This document shows, piece after piece, positions 4,995 to 12,028 of a stretch of 31,110 nucleotides of DNA. This DNA comes from an uncultured Lachnospiraceae bacterium (GTDB lineage: Bacteria > Bacillota > Clostridia > Lachnospirales > Lachnospiraceae). The DNA lies in contig CAJURU010000033.1 of assembly GCA_910588845.1 (NCBI GenBank), positions 1-31,110 of the forward strand, written 5' to 3'. Position numbers and translations under genes: made by a program. The notes beneath the pieces are model-generated. The model did no database searches. It was not told where the DNA came from and worked only from the letters and a program-made list of their open reading frames with translations. Position 1 is the stretch's first letter, and each line of letters starts with the position of its first letter.

Positions 4995-5237
4995 ATGAGC
5001 CAAAGAGTAAGGGTAGAGGATGCGGCCAGAGAAATCGGATGCTGCGTAGAATATTTGAGAAGGAAAATACAAAGCGGCGAGTGGGATTTAGGGGAATATG
5101 GAAAGCCCAAAAAAGGGCAGAAAAAAGGGAGCTATTTCATATTCCGGCATAAGCTGGATAATTTTCTCGGGATTATAGGAAATGAGGAGATCCAGGAAAA
5201 TAGAAAAATGGTGAATACTGCCAGCACGCATATATGA
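4995..5237 (+). CDS. Excisionase/MerR-like small DNA-binding protein
   Basis: An 80-aa basic protein. VRVEDAAREIGCCVEYLRRKI looks like the helix-turn-helix of excisionase-type winged helices, followed by GKPKKGQKKGSYFIFRHKLD, the basic hairpin wing and closing helix. The ATG follows GGGAGGAGGTGGAGTT. Such proteins bend DNA in excision or regulate early genes; since no integrase is visible, the exact role is open. Confidence 0.65.
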   Translation: MSQRVRVEDAAREIGCCVEYLRRKIQSGEWDLGEYGKPKKGQKKGSYFIFRHKLDNFLGIIGNEEIQENRKMVNTASTHI

Positions 5238-5253
5238 TACCAAATAAGGAGAA

Positions 5254-5289
5254 ATGATTGCGGATTTAATGGAAATGCATTTTGGATAA
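5254..5289 (+). other. Possible 11-aa peptide ORF, duplicated sequence
   Basis: ATG after AAGGAGAA opens an 11-codon frame MIADLMEMHFG. The same ten residues, from nearly identical DNA, form the C-terminus of the hexapeptide-repeat protein (about 12671-12703). Either a remnant of a second copy of that protein or a short translated leader for the 5305 gene. Confidence 0.35.
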
Positions 5290-5304
5290 GAAAGGAGTAC
5301 AGCC

Positions 5305-5562
5305 ATGGAAATTACAAGGGAAATTGAAAATATCTCCCAATACTTTGTGGGTGAGCCCGAACAGGATTGGGAACTACAGGGAATCAAGCAAAATACCAGG
5401 TACTTTGTCTATTACTATAAGGATAGGCAGGGCAGCTGGCACCACAAAACGGTAAAAAGGAAAGCCCGGTACAATCCGTTCGAGACGCAGGTCAGGGAAG
5501 AAAATGGCGCTTTCTATGCAAAAGTAGTGAATAAAAAAACCGGGAAGCCAGTCAAGGCATAG
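5305..5562 (+). CDS. Hypothetical protein
   Basis: An 85-aa basic, beta-rich protein: the middle TRYFVYYYKDRQGSWHHKTV suggests a small antiparallel sheet, and the end NKKTGKPVKA is Lys-rich. The ATG follows AAGGAGTACAGCC. It lies just before the Rep region and its 3' end forms half of a 10-bp hairpin. No family is recognised. A nucleic-acid-binding role would suit the charge and neighbours but is not shown. Confidence 0.65.
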   Translation: MEITREIENISQYFVGEPEQDWELQGIKQNTRYFVYYYKDRQGSWHHKTVKRKARYNPFETQVREENGAFYAKVVNKKTGKPVKA

Positions 5563-5571
5563 GCTTCCCGG
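5540..5571. promoter_or_regulatory. Strong hairpin at gene end
   Basis: CCGGGAAGCC (5540-5549) and GGCTTCCCGG (5562-5571) are perfect 10-bp complements across a 12-bp loop that contains the end of the 85-aa gene. There is no U-run, so it is not a standard terminator. It may protect the mRNA 3' end or be part of the origin region. Confidence 0.55.
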
Positions 5572-5573
5572 AG

Positions 5574-5627
5574 CCGCCCCAGAGGACGAAACAAATAGAT
5601 ACTTAAAGTATATCATCCCCGGGGCGG
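5574..5627. other. Candidate rolling-circle origin region
   Basis: CCGCCCC (5574-5580) pairs with GGGGCGG (5621-5627). The AT-rich interior holds the palindrome ATACTTAAAGTAT (5599-5611). Extrudable hairpins just upstream of a HUH Rep gene are typical of double-strand origins. The nick site cannot be read from sequence alone. Confidence 0.35.
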
Positions 5628-5652
5628 AAAGTCAAGAGAAACGCAGGAAAAT

Positions 5653-5671
5653 AAAGGCCAGCCGCCTTTTT
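5653..5671 (+). terminator. Weak terminator-like hairpin before rep
   Basis: AAAGGC (5653-5658) and GCCTTT (5664-5669) with a 5-bp loop, then TTTTT-C. The short stem and short U-run suggest partial termination at most. Confidence 0.35.
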
Positions 5672-5711
5672 CACTGCTTGGTTAGGAGTATTAAAGTTGG
5701 AGGAGATTTAG

Positions 5712-6833
5712 ATGCACATAGAAAAAACTTACGACCTCGGGGAAATCCGGGAAATCATGAAGTACTCCCCGGGGAATTATGGGGCTCCTGGGCAAAATAG
5801 GAACCAAAAGGAAAAAGAGACGCCGGAGCGCATCAAAAAACAGAATAGGAGGAACCGGGTACGCTTCATGCAGAGGCTTTTGATTGCAAACTTCTGGGAA
5901 GGCGGCTGGCACCTGGTACTCACCTACGGGAAAGAGCTCAGGCCGGCAGATATAGAAGAGGCAAAGAAAAAAGTGAAAAAATTCCTGGATGGAATGAGGA
6001 ATGCTTATAGGGAAGCCGGGCATGAATTCAAATACATATGCGTGTCTGAGATTGGAAGCCGGGGCGCGGTGCACCATCATTTGATTATTGAGGATATTGC
6101 CGCTGAAAAGCTGAGTACGAAAAAAATGGCAGCACAACTCTGGAAAAACGGATCGCAGCACTTTACCCCCCTCCGCCAAGACGGGGAATACAAGGAGCTG
6201 GCGGAGTACCTAGTCAAAGAGAAAGGCAAGGAAGGGCAGAAATGCAGGTATACAAGGAGCCGCAACCTTACTGTGCCGGAGCCAAAAAGGGAAAAGGTAT
6301 ATGGAAGGAAATTGGATGAAGAGCCAAAAGCGCAGGCAGGATGGTATATCATTAAAAGCTCACTGGAAGTTGGGGTGAACCCGGCTTCCGGCCGCCCATA
6401 CCAGAGGTATATGATGCGAAGCCTGGGGAAAGGGGAAGTGTCGGAGGATGGAGGAAATCAGGATATTCGTAGAGAACTCATGGAAAAGCCCTGCAAGGAA
6501 GGATGGGGTAGCCATGTGGCTCGTAGAGTGCAAAAGGCGTGGGGAGCCAAAGACCAGGGAAGGATTTATCCACCTGGAAGCGGGAACGGAAGCGCAAGGA
6601 ACGCTGATGGCCCTGGTAAACGCATTCTGCATCCTGAAAAAGCCGTGCATAGTGAAGATAAACCCGGGATGCGCGCATGTGTCAAACGCTGTGCGCAACG
6701 GCTGGCATCTGCGGTGGAAGGAAAACGGCTGGAAAAACGCCAAAGGGCATCAGGTAAAAAATGCCGCACTCTGGAAAATGTTCACGGAAAAAGCCGCACC
6801 GCACGCATTCGCGGTAGAAAGCGGCATCCATGA
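5712..6833 (+). CDS. HUH rolling-circle replication initiator (Rep)
   Basis: The N-terminal half has the HUH endonuclease pattern: motif 1 around residues 68-73 (LVLTYG), the metal-binding His cluster at 119-127 (AVHHHLIIE) and a Y-x-x-K catalytic motif at 166-169 (EYLVK). Such enzymes nick one strand at an origin, stay covalently linked through Tyr and start rolling-circle synthesis. The ATG follows TTGGAGGAGATTTAG. Recognisable Rep sequence ends near residue 245; the last 125 residues are read from DNA that also encodes the RNase H-like gene at 6448. They are Arg/Lys/Gly-rich and look like a frame shadow. A one-base shift near 6430 would end Rep at the TAG at 6470-6472. The active domain is convincing; the C-terminus is not. 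Confidence 0.85.
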   Translation: MHIEKTYDLGEIREIMKYSPGNYGAPGQNRNQKEKETPERIKKQNRRNRVRFMQRLLIANFWEGGWHLVLTYGKELRPADIEEAKKKVKKFLDGMRNAYREAGHEFKYICVSEIGSRGAVHHHLIIEDIAAEKLSTKKMAAQLWKNGSQHFTPLRQDGEYKELAEYLVKEKGKEGQKCRYTRSRNLTVPEPKREKVYGRKLDEEPKAQAGWYIIKSSLEVGVNPASGRPYQRYMMRSLGKGEVSEDGGNQDIRRELMEKPCKEGWGSHVARRVQKAWGAKDQGRIYPPGSGNGSARNADGPGKRILHPEKAVHSEDKPGMRACVKRCAQRLASAVEGKRLEKRQRASGKKCRTLENVHGKSRTARIRGRKRHP

Positions 6834-6906
6834 GTATACATCTGTGATGCAGGATTCCGTGAAAAGGGAACTGGAAGATTGGAAAAGGAGGGAAACAAAG
6901 GCTTGA
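6448..6906 (+). CDS. RNase H-fold phage protein
   Basis: A 152-aa protein beginning MEEIRIFVENSWKSP. An N-terminal beta strand with a central acidic residue is followed by a strand/helix alternation (CKRRGEPKTREGFIHLEAG ... TLMALVNAFCIL). Then comes the segment NGWHLRWKENGWKNAKGHQV, closely resembling the basic region of ribonuclease H-like proteins (WK-x-N-GW-K-x-x-x-G) that I associate with Clostridia phages. It probably acts on RNA-DNA hybrids, such as primers, beside the Rep protein. GGAGG abuts the ATG, which is unusually close, so coupling to Rep translation is likely. It overlaps the end of the Rep frame by 386 bp. Confidence 0.75.
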   Translation: MEEIRIFVENSWKSPARKDGVAMWLVECKRRGEPKTREGFIHLEAGTEAQGTLMALVNAFCILKKPCIVKINPGCAHVSNAVRNGWHLRWKENGWKNAKGHQVKNAALWKMFTEKAAPHAFAVESGIHEYTSVMQDSVKRELEDWKRRETKA

Positions 6907-7355
6907 AGCAGAAGTGGAAAAGCAGATGCAGGATTGAATTTGGGAGCTTGCCCTTATGCGCAGCCGCCGTAATGTCCGCGTTTATGGCTGCCGTAATATT
7001 CGGGCTGGGGGCGGCCGCGGTGCTTGGAATAGCGCCTATCCCAATGGAAGGAGAAGAAATGGCAGAAAACGTTGAAAATACTAAGGCGGAGGGGCATTTT
7101 GCCGCAGAAATGCCAAAAACTGCGCCTGGAATGTGGGGAAAGCCCATAAATACTAAGGCGGAGGGTACTTTGGAAAAAGCCCAGGAAAGGGAATGTATGG
7201 AAAAGATTAAACTCTTCCTGGAATACATGCGCAGCACCAGCAGGCACAAAGAATGCACAGACAGGGAACTCGCAGATATGCACGATGCAGCAGAGGCCAT
7301 AAAGTGGAATATAGAATGCATCCAGAAAGCCAGGAAGGAGGGAGTGAGGCAGTGA
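6903..7355 (+). CDS. Single-pass membrane protein, helical C-terminus
   Basis: I start this at TTG 6903, which overlaps the previous stop (TTGA) behind AAAAGGAGGGAAAC. The N-terminus is basic (KQKWKSRCR), then a membrane helix of small residues (residues 18-45, LCAAAVMSAFMAAVIFGLG...). A linker follows with a duplicated NTKAEG motif. The helical C-terminus is Glu/Lys-rich (EKIKLFLEYMRS, ELADMHDAAEAIKWNIECI). The topology suggests an inner-membrane anchor with a cytoplasmic or external coiled domain. The function is unknown. The next gene overlaps by GTGA. Confidence 0.65.
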   Translation: MKQKWKSRCRIEFGSLPLCAAAVMSAFMAAVIFGLGAAAVLGIAPIPMEGEEMAENVENTKAEGHFAAEMPKTAPGMWGKPINTKAEGTLEKAQERECMEKIKLFLEYMRSTSRHKECTDRELADMHDAAEAIKWNIECIQKARKEGVRQ

Positions 7356-7651
7356 AAGTATACATAAGCGGCCCCATCACCGGCACAGACGACTATATGG
7401 AGCGGTTTGCCAGGGCTGAGAGATTCCTGTATGCAGCAGGGCATACAGCGGTAAACCCGGCAAAAGTGGTCGCCCAGCTTCCCAAAGGGACTACGCATGA
7501 GGAATGCATGAAGATGTCCGCCGCGATGATGGATATGTGCGAAGCCGTATTCATGCTGGAAGGATGGCAGGAAAGCAAAGGATGCGGCATGGAATTTGAA
7601 TACGCCTATGGGCACGGCATCACAATAGCATTTGAAGGAGGCAGGGCATGA
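7352..7651 (+). CDS. DUF4406 nucleotide-binding-fold protein
   Basis: This 99-aa protein starts at GTG 7352, overlapping the previous stop. It begins KVYISGPITGTDDYMERFAR and continues AERFLYAAGHTAVNPAKV, MKMSAAMMDMCEAVFMLEGW and SKGCGMEFEYA. That is the DUF4406 pattern, related to nucleoside 2-deoxyribosyltransferases. Phage copies probably act on nucleotides or modified nucleosides, but the reaction is unproven. The Glu in MEFEYA corresponds to the catalytic-type Glu of the larger family. Confidence 0.85.
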   Translation: MKVYISGPITGTDDYMERFARAERFLYAAGHTAVNPAKVVAQLPKGTTHEECMKMSAAMMDMCEAVFMLEGWQESKGCGMEFEYAYGHGITIAFEGGRA

Positions 7652-8016
7652 GCAGATCAAAACAGGCAAGAGCCCGCGAATTCAGCCCAGCGGCCAGGAA
7701 AGAAATCATCAGCCGCGACCAAAGGGAATGCATCTTCTGCAAGCTCCAATATGAAATGGAGGGCGCAGATTGGCTGGCGGTGGAGGTAAAAAGCATCATG
7801 CACTATATCCCGAGGAGCCAGGGAGGGCTCGGCATACCAGAGAATGGGGCGGTCGGCTGCCAATGGCACCACGATATGATGGATAACGGCAACCGGGGAA
7901 AGCGGGAAGAAATGCTTAATATCTTCCGGGAATACCTAAAAAAGCATTACCCGGGCTGGGATAAAAAGAAACTTGTATACGATAAATGGGAATTCCTGAA
8001 AGGAGAAGTATCATGA
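7648..8016 (+). CDS. HNH-type nuclease-like protein
   Basis: A 122-aa protein with a split zinc/HNH arrangement: CIFC near residue 30, then MHYIPRSQGGLGIPENGAVG with the usual H-x-x-P-x-S-x-GG sequence, and CQWHHDMMDNGNRG as the last HNH helix with its His pair. This is the beta-beta-alpha metal fold of phage HNH endonucleases. It starts in an ATGA overlap with the DUF4406 gene and ends in another. It lies in the replication cluster rather than beside the terminase, so it is distinct from the packaging HNH at 15953. Confidence 0.8.
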   Translation: MSRSKQARAREFSPAARKEIISRDQRECIFCKLQYEMEGADWLAVEVKSIMHYIPRSQGGLGIPENGAVGCQWHHDMMDNGNRGKREEMLNIFREYLKKHYPGWDKKKLVYDKWEFLKGEVS

Positions 8017-8402
8017 GTTCAGAAGAAAATATGAAAACGGCGCCGTGCCGGTACTGTGGGCAAGTAGTATCGTTTACAGCAGGCGGCGCGCTGACAGAGG
8101 AAATAGCAGGTGAAATGGCTGCATTAAACTGTGATTGTGAAGAAGCGGTAGCATACCAAAGATGTATGCAGCAGGAGAAAAAAGCAATGGCAAACATACA
8201 GGAGCTTTTCGGGAAAGGGCAGGAAGTAAGCGAAGAGGTAATTGCAATCCTGAACGCAGCAGTATTACGGGTATGTATTGGAGAAATAGAAAAGATCAGC
8301 ATGAACCTTCCGGGCGGAATCAAAGCCGCGATCTCACGAAATAGCAAGGAGGAAATAAAGGTGGAGCGCACGGAAACCAAGAAGCGTCAGCGGCTAAGTT
8401 AA
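8013..8402 (+). CDS. Hypothetical protein with N-terminal zinc-ribbon motif
   Basis: A 129-aa protein. CRYCGQ near residue 13 and NCDCEEA near residue 40 form a likely Cys4 metal site. The remainder is helical (AYQRCMQQEKKAMANIQELF, SEEVIAILNAAVLRVCIGEI) with a basic tail. It starts in an ATGA overlap behind AAAGGAGAAGTATC. Many Clostridia phages carry a protein of this layout in the replication operon; I do not know its role. Confidence 0.7.
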   Translation: MSSEENMKTAPCRYCGQVVSFTAGGALTEEIAGEMAALNCDCEEAVAYQRCMQQEKKAMANIQELFGKGQEVSEEVIAILNAAVLRVCIGEIEKISMNLPGGIKAAISRNSKEEIKVERTETKKRQRLS

Positions 8403-8410
8403 AAAAGGGG

Positions 8411-8644
8411 ATGGAAGCAGTGGAATACATGAGGGCAGATGCAAGGAACCCATTCATGGGGCTTGATAATAAAATATGCCAGAATCCGGTTTATTGGTGC
8501 AGGCTGCACCAGGTTTGGCTGTCCGGCGAGGATGCCAAACGTAAGAAATGCCGGGAAAAGCAGGATTTCAATATGCTGGGCACACATAAGTGTGGAAATT
8601 TAGAAAGAAGAGATTGCAGAAAGGAAGGATATTATGGAATTTAA
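8411..8644 (+). CDS. Cys-rich small protein
   Basis: A 77-aa protein with Cys at about positions 24, 30, 47, 60 and 68 in a pattern (NPVYWCRLHQVWLSGEDAK, KKC, THKCGNLERR). This resembles a small zinc-binding domain with a His ligand, of a type I have seen in Clostridia phages. The start is ambiguous: ATG 8411 has AAGGGG immediately adjacent, while GTG 8420 has the same site at a better distance. The frame end overlaps the region before the next gene. Confidence 0.65.
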   Translation: MEAVEYMRADARNPFMGLDNKICQNPVYWCRLHQVWLSGEDAKRKKCREKQDFNMLGTHKCGNLERRDCRKEGYYGI

Positions 8645-8678
8645 AGATATAAAAAATGAGGATATGGAGGGAAGGAAA

Positions 8679-9056
8679 ATGGAGAGATTAACAAAGCGGG
8701 ATGAATTTGGAAATGCTGATATTATCGGCGTAGACAGCATGGATTTGCAGCAAAATCTTGGATTTGAAGAGTTCAACAAAGTTACAGATGCATTGAATAA
8801 ATTGGCAGAATACGAGGAATTAGAAGAGCAGGGGAAACTATTAAAATTATTTGTGGAGCTGGGAGGGATGCTGTATGTCCCGGATAGGCAGATGGGACGG
8901 ATCGAATATTTCACTATTGAAAAGATTGAGGTATGCCATGATGATATATATGCCATTGCCCAATCCGGAAATGTATTTAACGAAGGGAGAATCGGTAAAA
9001 ATACTTTCCTCACAGAAGAAGAGGCAAAAGGAGCATTAAAAAAGGGACTGCAATAA
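8679..9056 (+). CDS. MERLT-type phage protein, copy 1
   Basis: The start ATG 8679 follows GGAGGGAAGGAAA; the longer frame from 8634 lacks a better site. The product (125 aa) begins MERLTKRDEFGNADIIGVDS. It has a helix NKLAEYEELEEQGKLLKL, then a beta-rich C-terminal domain with a central LGGMLYVPDRQMG, and closes with the motif FLTEEEAKGALKKG. It is a very common prophage family of unknown function. A paralog lies at 10556 and a two-domain relative at 12727. Confidence 0.75.
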   Translation: MERLTKRDEFGNADIIGVDSMDLQQNLGFEEFNKVTDALNKLAEYEELEEQGKLLKLFVELGGMLYVPDRQMGRIEYFTIEKIEVCHDDIYAIAQSGNVFNEGRIGKNTFLTEEEAKGALKKGLQ

Positions 9057-9136
9057 AAGAATCCAATAAATAGCGCGAAACTAAAAACAGGAGGGAAATT
9101 AAGCCGGCTTGAGTGCCTTAAGCGAAGAGAGTAGGG

Positions 9137-9925
9137 ATGAATGCAGTATTAAAATACCAAGGGGCAAAAAATAGATTAGCGCATTGGATATGCGGGCACA
9201 TACCAGAGCATAATGTGTACCTTGAGCCTTACGCCGGGAGCCTTGCCGTGTTATTCAATAAAGAGCCCAGCCACATAGAAACAGTCAATGATTTGAATGG
9301 CGAAGTTGTAAATTATTTCCGGGTATTACGCGATCACGGGGAAGAATTACGGAATCTAATCAGATTAACGCCTTATTCACGGGAAGAATACAATAGGGCT
9401 TACGAAGAGGCGGATAACGACATAGAGAGCGCCAGACGCTTCTGTGTCCGCTGCTGGATGGGATTCGGATGCTCCAATCTATATAAAAATGGATTCAAAA
9501 GCGGGCAGCAAACCAATTCCCCCAACCCGGCAAGGGCATGGGCAAAGTTGCCGGAAACTATGGAAGCGGCCTCGGAACGCTTGAAGGGCGTACAAATAGA
9601 GTGCCTGCCGGCATTAGAATTGATAAGCAGGTACGATACGGAAGATGTATTCGTATATATTGATCCTCCATACCTGCATGGGACCCGGAAAAATTATCTA
9701 TACAAATACGAGATGGAAGATTGCGAGCATGAAGAGCTTCTAAAGAAAATCGTAAAGCATCCGGGAAAAATCCTTATATCGGGATATGAGAATGAAATGT
9801 ACAATGATTACCTTTCCGGATGGAAGAAAGCGCATAAGGCGGCCAGGGCAGAGCGCGGATTGCCAAGAACGGAAACCCTATGGATGAATTATGATATTGA
9901 GCAGGGGCAGTTGTCGCTGTTTTGA
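9137..9925 (+). CDS. D12-class DNA adenine N6-methyltransferase
   Basis: A 262-aa protein of the Dam/D12 family, which transfers a methyl group from S-adenosylmethionine to adenine N6. Motif I is KYQGAKNRLAHWI (residues 6-18), the cofactor-linked EPYAGSLAVLF follows, and the catalytic DPPY is at 175-178 with LHGTRKNY after it. No restriction gene is nearby, so it is probably an orphan phage methylase for evading host restriction or timing replication. The ribosome site is weak (AGAGAGTAGGG directly before the ATG). The 80-bp leader contains a better AGGAGGG, so translation may depend on a short upstream frame. Confidence 0.92.
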   Translation: MNAVLKYQGAKNRLAHWICGHIPEHNVYLEPYAGSLAVLFNKEPSHIETVNDLNGEVVNYFRVLRDHGEELRNLIRLTPYSREEYNRAYEEADNDIESARRFCVRCWMGFGCSNLYKNGFKSGQQTNSPNPARAWAKLPETMEAASERLKGVQIECLPALELISRYDTEDVFVYIDPPYLHGTRKNYLYKYEMEDCEHEELLKKIVKHPGKILISGYENEMYNDYLSGWKKAHKAARAERGLPRTETLWMNYDIEQGQLSLF

Positions 9926-9943
9926 GGAAAGGATAAAAAAAAC

Positions 9944-10522
9944 ATGGAATATGAGCAATTGGATATATTTTCGTATCTGCAAATAAAAGAAAAAACGCCA
10001 AAACAGCACATTCTTTCTATTGGCGACAAAATTGCAAGAAACGTTTTAGGGGAAACGAGGATTGCAGTTGTAACCAAAGTTGATGGGCTGCCCAATTACC
10101 CATTTTACAGGACTGACAGCGGAGTGTGCTATACCTACGAAGATGGGCTAAAGGATATCAATGAATTACTGCAAAAGGCAGAGGAAGAGAGAAAGAAGCG
10201 TAAAACCATAATCCCATGCAATTTATCGGAACGCATCACAGTTGAGTACGAGCCGGGAAGATACGATATTGCTGGCCGATGGGCGCAGATTGGGATATTT
10301 GAAAATATGCTATTCTGGAAAGAAAGAGTTACATATCAATTTTGCGTACCATTCAGTAGCCAGAAAAAACTAATGAAGGAATATGGCAAGCGAAAGGAAG
10401 CGATATTAGATAATAGCCGCCGTGCCATACGAATTCTGGAAGAAGAAAAGCCTATGAGGAGGTTATACTGGTCGAAGCATGGATATTATGCGGATGCGGA
10501 ATATGTCCAGGAAAATGGATAG
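9944..10522 (+). CDS. Hypothetical protein
   Basis: A 192-aa mixed alpha/beta protein starting MEYEQLDIFSYLQIKEKTPK. It has a helical, very charged middle (INELLQKAEEERKKRKT) and a C-terminal part rich in Trp/Tyr. The ATG lies behind AGGAAAGGATAAAAAAAAC. The beginning resembles short phage proteins fused to single-strand-binding-type segments, but I do not recognise a family. It sits between the methylase and a MERLT-type gene. Confidence 0.65.
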   Translation: MEYEQLDIFSYLQIKEKTPKQHILSIGDKIARNVLGETRIAVVTKVDGLPNYPFYRTDSGVCYTYEDGLKDINELLQKAEEERKKRKTIIPCNLSERITVEYEPGRYDIAGRWAQIGIFENMLFWKERVTYQFCVPFSSQKKLMKEYGKRKEAILDNSRRAIRILEEEKPMRRLYWSKHGYYADAEYVQENG

Positions 10523-10555
10523 CAGTTAGAGGGATTAAGGAGGAAGAAAGGGAAA

Positions 10556-10954
10556 ATGGAGAGACTGACAACAACAAGCAATAAAGGCGGAGTTGCTTTT
10601 ACATTTGATTTAGATATTACTTGCGACAAAAGCGAGATTATGAAAATTTTGAAACTTGCGGAAAAGCTGAAAGAATATGAGGACTTAGAAGAACAAAAGA
10701 AACTACTGAAACTGCCTTGTGCGGTGGGGGATATGGTGTATTATGCGGATAATGAATATTATTTTACAGTGCTTCCGGTAAAGGTTGATGAAGTTGCCAT
10801 TATGGAATCAAATGAAATTTTGTATAAATGTCTGCTGTTCGATGGAAATGGTGATGTGGAAACGCAATTTGATTTTGATAAGGATGATTTCGGCAAAATC
10901 ATTTTTCTCACCAAAGAAGAATCTGAAGCCGCATTGAAAGAAATGAGCAAATGA
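10556..10954 (+). CDS. MERLT-type phage protein, copy 2
   Basis: A 132-aa paralog of the 8679 gene: it opens MERLTTTSNKGGVAFTFD, keeps the helix AEKLKEYEDLEEQKKLLKLP and the CAVGDMVYYADNEYYF sheet, and ends with the same motif, FLTKEESEAALKEM. The ATG follows AAGGAGGAAGAAAGGGAAA. The divergence between the two copies is high, so this is an old duplication or independent acquisition. The role is unknown. Confidence 0.75.
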   Translation: MERLTTTSNKGGVAFTFDLDITCDKSEIMKILKLAEKLKEYEDLEEQKKLLKLPCAVGDMVYYADNEYYFTVLPVKVDEVAIMESNEILYKCLLFDGNGDVETQFDFDKDDFGKIIFLTKEESEAALKEMSK

Positions 10955-10973
10955 CGGGGAAAGGATAGGAAAA

Positions 10974-11336
10974 ATGCTGATATTGCCAATCAAAAGGAAG
11001 TGGTTTTGCATGATTCTTTCGGGAGAGAAGAAAGAGGAATACCGGGAAATTAAGCCATATTGGATTTCAAGAATCCTGAAATGGCTGGGCTATCCCAAGT
11101 CAGAGGGAAAAGCCGTAATGCAAATGCTAAAGGAGCAGGGAACCTTAAAGCAGAGAGAAGTATTATTCCGCAATGGGTACTCATCTGAAAGCCCATCCTT
11201 CACAGCGATGTGCACATTGAAAATCGGCGGCGGATATGAAGAATGGGGAGCGGTAAAAGGAGAAAAATATTCCGTCTTCAAAATTCACGAGGTACATCAA
11301 AATATGCAGGAAAGGAGTAAAAGAAATGAGCAATGA
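10974..11336 (+). CDS. ASCH-like phage protein
   Basis: A 120-aa protein beginning MLILPIKRKWFCMILSGEKK and EEYREIKPYW. This is the start of the ASCH/PUA-like fold (beta strand, W-x-x-M-I-x-G-x-K, then K-x-x-E-x-R). The C-terminal part FRNGYSSESPSFTAMCTL and YEEWGAVKGEKYSVFKI matches the closing strands. ASCH proteins bind RNA or modified nucleotides; the exact job here is unknown. The ATG has only GGGGAAAGGATAGGAAAA before it. The end overlaps the next gene by 11 bp. Confidence 0.75.
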   Translation: MLILPIKRKWFCMILSGEKKEEYREIKPYWISRILKWLGYPKSEGKAVMQMLKEQGTLKQREVLFRNGYSSESPSFTAMCTLKIGGGYEEWGAVKGEKYSVFKIHEVHQNMQERSKRNEQ

Positions 11337-11502
11337 TTTGATTAGCAGAAAAAAATTACTAGAAGAAATAAATAATTTCTCTATGAGAATTACGGGCTCG
11401 TTCAATACTGCGCAGATTTCCGTTGTGGAAGAAGCAAAGAAATCTATCATAAGGATAATTAATGAACAGCCCACTGTCCGTGATGCAGAGAAGGAGGCTT
11501 GA
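11326..11502 (+). CDS. 58-aa hypothetical phage protein
   Basis: A small basic helical protein beginning MSNDLISRKKLLEEINNFSM and ending NEQPTVRDAEKEA. The ATG follows AAAGGAGTAAAAGAA and overlaps the previous gene. The LISRKxLxEEI start and EQPTVxDAE end are a pattern I associate with a widespread short phage protein. It precedes the next gene by one base with AAGGAGG embedded in its stop region. Confidence 0.7.
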   Translation: MSNDLISRKKLLEEINNFSMRITGSFNTAQISVVEEAKKSIIRIINEQPTVRDAEKEA

Positions 11503-11503
11503 A

Positions 11504-12028
11504 ATGATCTGGGAAGAATATAAGAGAAAATGGCTAAGGGAGAATATCTGTAATTTCTGCCAGGGCTCCCGGATGCACACTTGTACTTCTTACAAGTGCC
11601 AGCCGGCATACAAGGAGGCTGGGAGATATTTAGAGCAGGTAATTGCCCGGGATATGGTAGCATCCGGGAAAAGGGTGTATGTGATAAGGCTCTTCCCGCA
11701 TATCAGTAAGAGCTTCATTGTGGAAAATGAAATAGCTGGCATCTGGCTCTTATCAGATAATAGAAAGGAAGAGATCATTATTCAATTCCACAATATTATC
11801 CCAAGGATGCAGCAGGGAGTATATGTGGTGCGCACAGAAAGATACTTAAAAAAATTAGCAGCAATATCCGTAGAAAAGCAGAAGGAATCCATATTTTCTA
11901 CACTGGCAGAGAATATTCGGGTAAGGGCATGGAAGAAAAGCGATGGGGAAAAAATTGAGAGCGGAATACCAGTCAAGGTAAATGAAATAGCAGGAAAAGA
12001 ATGCAGCAATAAGGAGGAAAAGGAATGA
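11504..12028 (+). CDS. Hypothetical protein with Cys cluster
   Basis: A 174-aa protein. The N-terminal 45 residues hold four Cys in CNFCQGSRMHTCTSYKC, a probable zinc site. The rest alternates strands and helices (RLFPHISKSFIVENEIAGIW, HNIIPRMQQGVYVVRTERYL) with a Lys/Glu-rich tail. I chose ATG 11504 because AAGGAGG sits 6 bp upstream; the frame from 11462 has no site. It ends in an ATGA overlap with the hexapeptide-repeat gene. No family is recognised. Confidence 0.7.
   Translation: MIWEEYKRKWLRENICNFCQGSRMHTCTSYKCQPAYKEAGRYLEQVIARDMVASGKRVYVIRLFPHISKSFIVENEIAGIWLLSDNRKEEIIIQFHNIIPRMQQGVYVVRTERYLKKLAAISVEKQKESIFSTLAENIRVRAWKKSDGEKIESGIPVKVNEIAGKECSNKEEKE

Noticed and set aside
7077..7166. 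Direct repeat AATACTAAGGCGGAGGG 72 bp apart as a mobile-element border
   Set aside because: It lies in frame in one gene and encodes a duplicated NTKAEG; simple internal duplication explains it.
6782..7669. 295-codon leftward open frame
   Set aside because: It covers four well-supported overlapping rightward genes and has no promoter or ribosome site; composition is Phe/Ser/His-rich as expected of a shadow.
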